From: Symsagittifera roscoffensis
Taxonomy: Eukaryota > Xenacoelomorpha > Acoela > Convolutidae
Assembly (NCBI RefSeq): GCF_963678635.1
Contig: NC_087064.1
Location: 27,198,189-27,258,188, forward strand
Length of the DNA stretch: 60,000 nucleotides
Direction of reading: 5' to 3'
Part shown: positions 51,131 through 60,000 of the stretch, piece after piece
Layout of the letters: each line of letters opens with the position of its first letter
Position numbering within the stretch: the stretch's first letter is position 1
The notes under the pieces: generated by a model
Databases searched by the model: none
Seen by the model: the letters and a program-made list of their open reading frames with translations, nothing else
What the model was told of the DNA's origin: nothing
Translations under genes and position numbers: made by a program

Positions 51131-52369
51131 TCGCATATTGGAATATTTTTTAGAAATGAAAAATTTTGTACTTGATAGCTTGTCCACCATAAATTTAGCT
51201 GTACTGAAGATTAACTGTATACATTGATGATTTGTCTTCTTATGGAAACTTGTAGGCTGCATTATTTTTGGTGTTCTTTTTTTCTACCAGTAATTGGTGT
51301 ACTGTTTTAAAGTCAGTCTCTTGTTTCAATCGCAAATCGCAAATTTAGTAGAAAAGTGATGCATCAGTAAAACTAAACCAGATACTTTGCTTCCTGAACA
51401 CATTCTTTGTGAAACACATTCTTTGCTTCCTGATACTTAATTTTTTCATTAAAGTAGTAGAAAGTTTGAAGCCATGGGGCATGGAGTCGGTGAACTAGTT
51501 CAAGTGCCGTAGCATTTTTTTTAAATAGTTTTTTAAAGGAATTTCTGTATTTTCTTGAATTTTTACCATGACACTTTAGAGCTCTTCTGTGCAGCTTGTC
51601 ATTGTTCTAACACTACGATTGATAAATGATATGCGGTGATGGATAAAACAAATACTGTACCCAGGAAAAATACTGTAAAAGTATTGCACTGTCACCGCAT
51701 ATCGGTGACAGTTTACCAACTAGTTGAACAACTTTTATTGCACTAGTCTAACAAAATCACAATCATTTCTGTAGCATTCCATTCTGCAGCAACTAAATTT
51801 TCAGTTTCAATTTAGTTAATAATTCAAAGTTAACTACTGAACAACGAAAAGTACTAATAGACGGCTAAGGAACTACGCTCGAATCCGGTCAGCAACTGTT
51901 TTTTATTAAACTTAAAATATTTAATATCAAAAAATGTTCGGCCTCTGGGTTGTCTGCTTATGGTTTGCCGGTTCATCGCCCTTAGTCTGGGGCGATTGCA
52001 GTTGCTTTTGAAGCTGAAGGTCAGGGGTTTGAGACCCAGCCGTTTTCAATGTCTTAAGTTGAAGTTTTATTTCAAGGAAATCTTGTTTAGTCGGGATATA
52101 GTTTGTCGGCTTAGTTGCCACCTCGCAGTTTTTTTGCGCTGTAACCAATTTTCATTATAGTCTCAAGTGTCTTTGATTAACTTCGGTAGTTTTTCAAATT
52201 TACTATACCTGACTGGTATATTTTCCGGTTTTTTGTTTTTTTTCGCTTAGAGTTTTTATTCGGCCTTTAAAGTATGGGCTCTTGTTTTGCCCCTTTAGTA
52301 TACTTCTTTTGCATCGGTATCAGGATAAAAAGTGATAATTCATGTTTTTAAATAATCAGCTCGGCAGTT
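51131..52369. other. Intergenic DNA, no gene seen
   Basis: AT-rich. A hairpin-like pair around CACCGCATATC (GATATGCGGTGA near 51,630 and TCACCGCATATC near 51,692) is present. A tRNA-like B-box (GGGTTTGAGACCC, about 52,024) follows CTTTTGAAGCTGAAGGTCAG, and the downstream GTCGGCTTAGTTxCCxC...TTTTTTTGC recurs at about 57,430, so 51,945-52,150 is probably another SINE-type repeat. Confidence 0.45.
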
Positions 52370-52900
52370 AGTAAAAATGTTAAAAGTTCCTTCTAATCGC
52401 TCAAAATTTTCTTTGACGCTTTTTGTTTTCGGATGAATTGGCGTCAACTACGAGTTAACGGCTTAATGAACGCATAAAAAACTAAAATCTTGTTTTATGC
52501 TAGTGGCTGTGTTTCTCCTGTTTTTCAGAAATTGAATTTTTCATATTTCAAAAAAATGCTCATTTTTTATGGCAACCATTTTAATTAGCATTTTTGTTTT
52601 ATGGTCAATTGGCGTTAACACGTGTTGCTGACTTATTGGACGCTCGCAAAATTTGCTTGATGCTAGTTGTTGTATTTCTCGTCTGTTTTTTTTTAATTGA
52701 ATTTTTCATTTTTCCAAAAAAATGTTGAACTTTTTATGACAATTCCCTTTGCCTTTTTTGTTCTCCGATCAATTGGCGCCTAGCCACGTCTTGTTGGCTT
52801 AGTAGACGCTCAAAAAACAATAAAAGCGAGCTTATTGCTAGTGGTTGTGTTTATCGTCTGTTTTTCTGTGATCGAATTTTCGGTTTTTTCAGTTTTTTCT
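52370..52900 (+). repeat. Three tandem units, about 168 bp each
   Basis: TGAATTGGCGTCAAC (52,434), TCAATTGGCGTTAAC (52,602) and TCAATTGGCGCCTAG (52,770) recur at 168-bp spacing. Each is followed by 'GGCTTA.T..ACGC' and 'GCTAGTGG(C/T)TGTGTTT.TC.T.TGTTTTTC'. Moderately diverged. Confidence 0.75.
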
Positions 52901-53743
52901 CCAATTGTTATTTCCATCTCACTGACCATTTAGTAGCTTGCAATGGTACCCTTTCGTTGTATCGCAAGTGATAATTTCTGTCCCAGATAATTTTTGACTG
53001 TAATAGTGGTAGCACCCAACAAAAACGGCCTTGACTCGCAAAAAAAAGAGATTCGCTCAAGTAAATAACTCAGTCTGAAATGTGGGAAATCAGAAAAACG
53101 GACTATGCTCAGACAGGCTGGATAGTCTTTGATAGAAACCTCAATTATTGAGATACGTATACTAATATCAATAGCTCTCGGTATTTTTTCGGCTAATGGG
53201 TTATCTGCGCGTAATTGCTAGTTATCTCCAATTTTTTTTAAACTTCGAGGCTATTTAACGATAAATGAACTCAGGTCTGGGTTTCTGACACGATTTTGAG
53301 GGCCGTGAACAAATTGGGGCAATATCTTGACATTTTATTAGTGAGAATAGCGTCGCATTATTAGTGAATTTAGCATCATCATATTGGCAATTGCGTACTA
53401 ATAGTGCAATTTTGAAGAATGGATTTTGGAAGCATAGTTTCAGAATAGCTGAATATGTCTAAAAATATCTATTAATTTTATTGTTTTTGAAATCAGCACC
53501 TCTTGCTTTTTTGTAATGGGTTATGATTGTTCGCGTTTAAAACGGAAGTATTGACACATAGAGAACAATAAGACGCGGGGTAACATGTCTAGAAGGGTGG
53601 CAATTAGAAGACGGCATTGTCTTGAGAAATTCTGGCTTTGACCTAAGAAAGTCAGTTAAGGGTAATCTTGGCGTGGTGAGTATGTAGCGGTTGGAGTGGC
53701 GATAGAGATAAGTATAACAGGAAGTCCAGGTTACGGATGAAAC
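52901..53743. other. Intergenic / 3' region of the minus-strand coiled-coil gene
   Basis: No coding exon recognised. The part nearest 53,743 should hold the 3' UTR of the minus-strand gene, but I saw no clear AATAAA (TTTATT on the plus strand) close to the stop. Confidence 0.4.
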
Positions 53744-54420
53744 TCAGTTGGAGAGGATTACATCAATAGTATATTTGTTTCCTTTTCGGTAGACAGAGCT
53801 AATATTAGTCCCATCAGACGAAAGAGAATCAGCGAAACCAGAGTTTCGATCGCGAACTTGAATGACCAGCCAGTGCAGTGCATCTTGGTTGAAGCGCGAC
53901 TCCACCTCGTCAATCACTCTGTCCAAACTGTAGTTGTCTTTATCTGCATTCTGCCCCACATCGTCCACTATCTTGTGAGCTTTCTCTTCATCTTCATCTG
54001 AACAAATTCCTCCTCTGTCGGTCAGTTCTGTTGTGGTTACTGAATACACTCTCAAGTTGTATTTACAGTTAGGCTCATTCGTCCATTGAGCCATATCTCC
54101 TAGCCCGGGTCTGCTTTTCATAGTGTAGTTGCAGCCAATTTCTGCAACACTGACTATCCAAGTGCACCATGGGTAGGATCTCATCTGGAAGGTTGTGAGC
54201 TTTTCGAGGGTACATCTCAGATCGAAATTCATCTGCGCACACTCAATAAGCTCAGATTTTGCTTTACTCCTCCATTCACCTGGAGCAACAATGTTAACGA
54301 ATGTTTTTTTTTCTAACCTCACACCTACGATCATGTACTCATTTGTGCATTTCACTTTTGATGCTCTGATTATCACATGGAAACCAGAATGCGTCTTTTT
54401 GTTTTCCTGCCGTTTTGAAT
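53744..54420 (-). CDS. Last exon of a minus-strand gene of unknown function (225 codons)
   Basis: The acceptor on the minus strand is ...CTTTTCCGTCTAATAG before 54420; the exon opens with two bases that complete the codon left by the upstream exon, forming Tyr, and ends at the stop at 53744. The protein part has mixed, globular-looking composition: six Cys (VKCTN, IECAQ, LRCTL, PWCTW, GCNYT, NCKYN, then GGICSD), aromatic motifs SYPWCTWIVSVAEIGCNY and DALHWLVIQVRDRN, and an acidic patch SDEDEEKAHKIVDD. I do not recognise the family. The upstream exon is a coiled coil, so the whole looks like a coiled-coil stalk with a C-terminal domain. Confidence 0.75.
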
Positions 54421-54529
54421 CTATTAGACGGAAAAGTCAAAGCTATCAAGCTGGCTGAAAAATTGGAAAATCATGAATCGTGAAAAGTATCTCTCCAGTC
54501 TAATTAAAAACACGGGTACTGCAACTTAC

Positions 54530-54811
54530 ATTCAGCAAATTCCTTCAGCTTCGAAATTTCTGTCTGTTGCTTTCTTTTCAGACGTTTTTCTTTTGCCGTT
54601 TTCTCATCCTCAAATTTGGCTTTCAGATCCTTTTCCTTGTCTGTTCCCATTTCTCGTCTGCGATCTTCATGGGATCCCATTTCTCGTCTGAGGTTGTACA
54701 AGTTCTTGCAGTAATCTTGATCTAACTTGTTCTTAAGTGTTTCTAGTTCTTCTGCATGCCGTTTTTCAACCAGTTTGAGTTCTTGCTCGAAGTTTTTCTC
54801 TTGAGTTTTGG
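54530..54811 (-). CDS. Coiled-coil exon of the same minus-strand gene
   Basis: On the minus strand the acceptor CATTTTTCAG precedes 54811 and a perfect donor GTAAGT follows 54530. The frame is open for 93 codons, starting with two bases of a split codon: KTQEKNFEQELKLVEKRH, AEELETLKNKLDQDYCKN, LYNLRREMGSHEDRRREMGT, DKEKDLKAKFEDEKTAKE, then KQQTEISKLKEFAE. High Lys/Glu content and leucine spacing indicate a coiled coil; the segment GSHEDRRREMG contains a short repeat (RREMG twice). The upstream exon or exons, including the start codon, were not found between 54,812 and 58,990. Confidence 0.72.
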
Positions 54812-55039
54812 CTGAAAAATGTTGAACTATTATAATAACCCTTGCGATAAGCAGGGGAATTGCAATCGAGTACTAGACTTTTTCCCAATAAAAAACTTTG
54901 TTCACAGGACCCATTTCCTGGGCACGTTTATTTTCTGGTCTCTGTTGGAAACTGCGATAGACATATTTTGAGCATGTTAGCATTTTAAATATCCGTCCTA
55001 TCCAAAATTTGCTTTTTAGGTTGGAAGTAAGTTTACCAA

Positions 55040-55540
55040 CTGGTTTTCTATTTCATTTTTAATTTTTTTCCTTTTCTTTTTAATTGGTTTATTGGCCTCA
55101 TATAGCGTCGTTTAATGAGCAAAAAAAAATGTGTTTGTGTTGAAGGGGATGGTGCTTTAACAAATTTTAAATTAGTTTTTAAGTCTTTTTAAAATTTCAT
55201 TTTTTTTTCTCGGTTTTATGAATTTTGGCCTTTTTTATATTGGCTTATTAGCCTCATTTTACGTCGTTTGAAGAGTTTGTGGGTGCGTGTGTTTGAATTG
55301 AAGGGGATGGGGCTTTAACAACTTTTTAATTAGTTTTAAAGTCTTTTTTAAAGTTTCATGTTTTTTTTTCTCAGTTTTTTTCTCAGATTCATGTTTTGGC
55401 CCTCATTATATCGGCTTATTGACCTCATATCTCGTCGTTTGACGAGCGAAAAAAACTTTGGATGTGTGTGTATTGAGGTGTATGGGGTTTTAACATCATT
55501 TTATTAGTTTTTATAAGTCATTTGAAATTTTTCGGCTGTA
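55040..55540 (+). repeat. Three tandem units, about 150-170 bp
   Basis: 'GG.TTATT(G/A)GCCTCAT.T..CGTCGTTT.A.GAG' recurs at about 55.09, 55.24 and 55.41 kb, each followed by 'TGTGTTTG.(A/G)TTGAAGGGGATGG.GCTTTAACAA.TTT...TTAGTTTT.AAGTC.TTT'. It lies upstream of the minus-strand gene. Confidence 0.8.
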
Positions 55541-57859
55541 AGGTTTTCTGCTCAGGTATTTTCGGCTTTTTTAAAGCTAGTTACTTTTCTTCTGATGCTC
55601 AACTTGAGTAAAATTAAACTGAAGCATAATTAAGCTATTTTAAACAGCCTAAATTAAGAGCATAAATAAGCATGCTCGTTTCCTTTACGTGGTCGAAATT
55701 AGACGAAAATTCAAAAACATCAAATCGGTTTTTCTCAATAGGAGAAATTTTTGGAAATTTTTAAATGTTGTTCGAATAACGACTGAGAAGGCTTTAATAT
55801 GATATTGCAATCGACCGATCCGACTATTATTAGTGGTACCTGAATTTGCGAGGAAAACAACTGAATTTGGGAGGAAAAATCAACAAAAAACTATAAAACA
55901 CCCGAATACAAAGTTTCTCCCCATTTTCAAGGGTCTGAACAAAACTTTTCGCCATGAAATTAATGCAATGCTTTATTTCTAATCGCTCTTTAAGTTTTTT
56001 AGGAAAACTATTTCTTGAGCAACGAGTGCTCGTATCAGGGCAAAGCAAAAATTGTTCCGACTGCCCTTTAACTTGTCTCGAATAATTTTTGGTAACCGAA
56101 GTATTGATAAATTATGAAACTTAGGCTGAGAATAAGTGTTCAAATTTGAGGCAGGGCCCAGGAAGTTCTGGCAGTTAACCGCCCGATTGAGAAAAAATTA
56201 TTTTTGGAGTGGTCGGAATAACAAAAACGATTCCGAGCAAATATATTCTTTACTTTCTTTGAAAGTCGGAACAACGCGGCGTGGGATTGGTCGGCATTTT
56301 CGGAGAAAGATAAAACAGTCATGCGTTGACCTAAAACCAAACTTTTAATTTGACTGTCATCAGCGACCAAGGGGTGTGATTGATTTTCGTTTAAGGTGAC
56401 GCGCGTATCAAAAAAATGTCCAGCTCATCATAGGTGTTTTTGCCAGATTCTATAACGCATATCTATTACTGATAACGCATACAATTTTTGTCTAAGTTAT
56501 CGGTTTTCTTATCAAATCAATCAGAAATTTTTCTTTAAGAAATGCATAATTACTATGAATATTGTTTTGCTTTATTTCTAAATGGATTTTCGGGCTCCTG
56601 AATTATGCATTTCACGAAATTATAAAGTGAGGCTTTCGCGGGTGTAACGAGTTTGTATTTTAGATCAGATCGGAAGTTTACATTAATCTACCTGAAGAAT
56701 GTCGACGTGTAAAATTCGAAAGTTTTCAGAAACTGCCCCTCTCGCAAAATCATTAGGTACAGCCCCTGGAGAGCTATTTTGTGAACCAAAATTTACTTCA
56801 GTTACTTTAAAAGACAATCGAAGCATTCTGGTATTGGCTCGATACAATCAGTCGTGTTGCTTTTTTGACTTGTTGGCTGCGACTCATTTAGTTACAGCAG
56901 CAGCAACTTGTGACAATCGTTAGCCGCTGACTTAAAACAGCAAGTTGGTGCATTTTTTCCAAAAAGAAAAAAATAGTTGGAATTGTTTTTCGCGAAACTT
57001 TTTTTGGAATTTTTTTGGCGTTTTTCTTCGAAGACAAAAAACGCATTGCATAATTGGGCAAATCAACCACATTGTTCCAATGCTGGTCGATAGATTCTTG
57101 AAATTTCATTGCAACAAGGTTTGAAACTATTTAATTCGACTACTCAAAAGTTTTTCAAGCTATTCGACCCGTGAATATGTATTGTTTTAAAACTTCATTC
57201 AATTTCATTACGCATAACAAACCAGAAAACAGACTTCTTATAGATACTTTTGACGAAGAGAATCAGGTGGTATCTTGAATTATAATGAGTTCAACTTTCT
57301 AAGCGTCACTCTTAGTCTGTACGCAACTAATACGCCTGGACAGCAAAGGCCCTAGGTTTGATTTTTTTAATGAGAAAAATTCCGTGTCAAAAAATTTGTC
57401 GACCTACTAATTGTCTGTTTATGTTTCGTCGGCTTAGTTTCTCCACGTGTTCGTTTTTTTGCTGTATGAAATCTTCTTTGTAACTCCTTAGTGTTTTGAT
57501 TTACTCCTGCAGGTTGTAAGTCTATTAACCTTGACTTGTTTTAGTCCCTTTTTCTCCGCTTAAAAATTTTATTGGCCTAATTCATTTAGTCTTATATTTT
57601 GTCGCCTTAGTGGTCTAATATTTGGTTATTTCAAGAGAAACTTGATTTTTCTGATTCTCTCCTGGTCGCACTAAGTGCCAAAGTTCTTAGGATAGAATTT
57701 ACAGTTCAACTATTATATTTCGAGTTCTACGGGAATTTACCCAAATTTGATCGGCTCAGTTTATGCTCGATGACTGTTTCTGATTTTTCATATAACATCG
57801 TCAGTTGTGTTTCTGGACGTGTTTTCCGCTAATAGATTACCCGCATCCAAGTTTAGGCG
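55541..57859. other. Intergenic or intronic DNA, no supported gene
   Basis: AT-rich. Contains an inverted fragment of the 42.2/59.8-kb dispersed repeat at about 56,030-56,070 (CGTATCAGGGCAAAGC...GTTCCGACTGCCCTTTAA). Also a SINE-like tract at about 57,310-57,480 (GTCGGCTTAGTTTCTCCACGTG, shared with 52.1 kb). Short frames near 56.14, 56.70 and 56.89 kb have no exon-like support. Confidence 0.45.
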
Positions 57860-58745
57860 TAAATAATCGATTATAACAGATTATTATGATGATTTTTTGA
57901 CAAATATAATCGATTATAATTATCAAAATTAGGTCTTTAAGGGATTTATAATTGATTATAATCGTGATATTTTCCAAGAGATTATAATCTTTTATAATCG
58001 ATTATAATTGATTATAATCTCTTAATTTGCCAAAAATTTTCTTTTTTCGAATTATATCTTATGGGTTATTTATTTTGTGTCATTAAGAAAATCTCTAAAA
58101 GAGAGATCTCTTGAACACTTTGGTTTATCTGAACACAAAGTTTTACCACGAAACAAAAGTTTCATAGAGATCCTTTCATATGAGTGGAAAGATTCTCGCG
58201 GTAGATGAAAAATAAATTTTCCGGATCAATCATGAAACTAAATCAATTTGCTGATGTTTTGGTGTTCAAAAAGCTTAAAATATGCATCGCAAAACAACTC
58301 TATTGGGGAAGAAATGAAAAAAAAAACTTATAAATTTGAATTAATTGGAAAACTTTAAAAATATTTTTCTCATTTTTCATTGGAACCAACGTCCACAAAA
58401 AGCATAAAATATAAACATTTTAGATGCAACTTCGAAGACAAAAACGGACAAACAAAAAGGATTATAATTGATTATAATCGATTATAATGGATTTTTGTGC
58501 AAAACTAATGAAATAGAAATTTGAATAAAAAAATGGATTATAATCAATTATAATCGATTATAATTTTGTCGAAAAATAGACGAATAAATAATCGATTATA
58601 ATCGATTATAATGGATTATAATTAATTATATTTTGATTTTAAAAAGAGAGATTATAATTGATTATTAATTGATTAAAATCGATTGTTTTGCAATTTTAGT
58701 GAGACTGGTACTAAAATCGTAATATAATCGATTATTAACGCTTGG
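57860..58745. repeat. ATTATAATCGATTATAAT palindromic array
   Basis: The word TAATCGATTATAAT, its own near-complement, and variants ATTATAATTGATTATAAT occur about 20 times in two clusters, 57,865-58,025 and 58,460-58,740, separated by ordinary AT-rich DNA. Both clusters are flanked by matching words GGATGCGGGT (58,750) and ACCCGCATCCAAG (57,840), which are inverted, suggesting the whole interval is one palindromic element. Confidence 0.85.
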
Positions 58746-58990
58746 AACTGGATGCGGGTATTATTACAGTCACTATTTTACACTTCACTATTTTACACGT
58801 TTTTCGAAATGTATTCAATTGTTGCACCTAGTGAGCTACTTTCCTTTCCTGCCTGCTAGCTTGCACTGTTGTTTTGCCTGTGTCAGAAGTTTTTTCACAG
58901 TACCAGAAGTATATAGAAAAACAACCACATCATAAATCCTCCCACTGCAAATTATCGAAACAAGAAAAGATAAGAGAAAAAATCTCTCAA

Positions 58991-59496
58991 CTAACATTTC
59001 TTGTGGTCGGATGTTTTCGGCTCCTTCACATTTGAAAGATCTGACATGTCGCTTAACATCAAATTTTCTTCTTCTGTAGCAATTTGCTGCGCTAGCGTTT
59101 TCTCACGGTCCTGTTTCCTCTCAATTTCAATTTCTAATCTACTTCTTTCGGTCTCTAAGATTTTGAACTGATTTGAAAATTTTCTTTCCTGCTGCTTCTC
59201 CATCATTGCAATTTGTGCCAGCATTTCTTTGGAGCCGCACTGTTTCTCCATCATAGCAAGTTTTGCCTGTAAGTCTTTGAAGCTGCGTTTTAGTTCGCTT
59301 ATCTCCTTGCTTTTGTCTTTGATCGTTTGGTTCATCTCATCCATTTCGACGCGCAATTTTGTGAGCTCCTTTTCCTGCTCCAATTTATTCATATCGAAGT
59401 TGGCGTTCACAAGGTTTTGATTGTCAGCAGGGGTTTGATTGTCGACAGGGGTTTGATTGTCGTCAGGGGTTTGAATCACAAGAGTTTGACTGTCGG
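58991..59496 (-). CDS. Last exon of a second coiled-coil gene (167 codons), 5' part outside window
   Basis: The minus-strand acceptor TGTGTGTTTCAG precedes 59496 and the exon starts with two bases of a split codon. It encodes a short repeat DNQTPVDNQTPADNQ (three units), then a long coiled coil (KLEQEKELTKLRVEMDEM, SKEISELKRSFKDL, LAMMEKQ / IAMMEKQQ duplicated, LEIEIERKQDREKTL) and an acidic-to-basic tail LSDMSDLSNVKEPKTSDHKK ending with Cys and a stop at 58991. Upstream exons lie beyond 60,000. The exon phase, acceptor position and coiled-coil character resemble the exon at 54530-54811, so the two genes may be paralogues. Function not assigned. Confidence 0.72.
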
Positions 59497-59639
59497 CTGA
59501 AACACACAAAATGTACTTTCTCTTAGCGCACGATCACTATGTTTAAAAATCACAATGTCTTTTACGCCATTAATAGGCTATTTGGTCGAAACGTGTAATC
59601 TTCAGTCACGAAAAGCTTATTATGAAGTTATGCACGCTC

Positions 59640-59910
59640 TGTGATATATTTCGCGCTATGAACGCGGAAGCAGAGATTTAATCCGTCTTAGAAATCGTTC
59701 CAAAGTGGTTGAAATAGGCTATTGGTCGTAATTGCTTTGCTACCAGGGGCGAAATTTATCACTTAAGACTTTTTGTGGCGTGTGGGAGGATGATTTTCAA
59801 TTTTTTCCATTTTTTTTTTTCAATTTTTTTCCATTTTTTATAAAGCTAAAACTGCTCGATAGACCTTAAAAGGCAGTCGAAACATTTAGAGCTACGCCCT
59901 GATACGAACA
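59640..59910 (-). repeat. Dispersed repeat, inverted relative to 42.16-42.5 kb
   Basis: On the minus strand it reads 'ATCATCC.CCCACACGCCA', 'TTGGAACGATTTCTAAGACGG', 'ATTAAATCTCTGCTTCCGCG' and 'ATAGCGCGAAATAT', colinear with the copy inside the 2.6-kb intronic element; the GGCAGTCGAAAC and GCCCTGATACGAAC words lie at its other side. Confidence 0.65.
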
Positions 59911-60000
59911 GTCTTGTTCAATTTGCAACTTGTTAAACTTGAACAATACAAAATAAAATATTTTGCAAGCTTCTTTGATGCTATCTAAAATTATGAAATA

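Noticed and set aside
56699-56923. 74-codon plus-strand ORF.
   Set aside because: Has an ATG and stop but no splice context, no recognised domain and no neighbour in frame; length is expected by chance in this interval.

Overview
The window looks like nuclear DNA of an invertebrate metazoan. It has spliced GT-AG genes with introns of about 0.9-3.3 kb, AT-rich intergenic sequence, tRNA-derived SINE-like repeats, many inverted-repeat elements and two Ty3/Gypsy LTR retroelements. The only recognisable host gene, a collagen prolyl 4-hydroxylase alpha subunit, is strongly diverged, which suggests a fast-evolving lineage. I cannot name the organism from sequence alone.

Bases 1-8,697 (+): a decayed Ty3/Gypsy element (element 1) cut by the left window edge. 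Its protease, RT, RNase H and integrase remnants, a C-terminal macro-like domain and a downstream SGNH-esterase ORF are broken by stops, frameshifts and deletions. The downstream ORF carries an internal 1,538-bp tandem duplication.

Bases 8,798-33,501 (-): a giant, apparently young relative (element 2, about 24.6 kb). Its 922-bp LTRs differ at only three bases by eye. In transcription order it has the LTR, a primer-site candidate, a 3-kb leader studded with an (A/G)CCCCTCCGGATT motif, Gag-PR-RT-RNaseH (2,432 codons), integrase plus tail plus a TARG1/OARD1-like macro domain (781 codons, displaced by one frame), and an uninterrupted 2,973-codon third ORF. That ORF starts with the same N-terminal/coiled-coil/SGNH module seen in element 1 and then continues for about 2,400 residues I cannot assign. 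This element family is the most unusual system in the window.

Bases 30,134-39,387: a 4,627-bp unit (most of the leader, the 5' LTR and 1.26 kb of flanking DNA including a SINE) is present twice in direct tandem, either a real duplication or an assembly artefact.

Bases 40,070-47,936 (+): the last four detected coding exons of the prolyl 4-hydroxylase alpha gene, with phase-consistent splice sites and intact iron and 2-oxoglutarate ligands. Its introns hold a 2.6-kb terminal-inverted-repeat element ending 38 bp before an exon, a smaller inverted repeat, tandem repeats and dispersed repeats. The 5' exons were not found.

Bases 48,000-60,000: repeat-rich intergenic DNA, including a 1.15-kb fold-back element with 400-bp arms, several 150-170-bp tandem arrays and an ATAATCGATTAT array. 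Two minus-strand coiled-coil genes lie here: two exons at 53,744-54,811, and the last exon of a second gene at 58,991-59,496.
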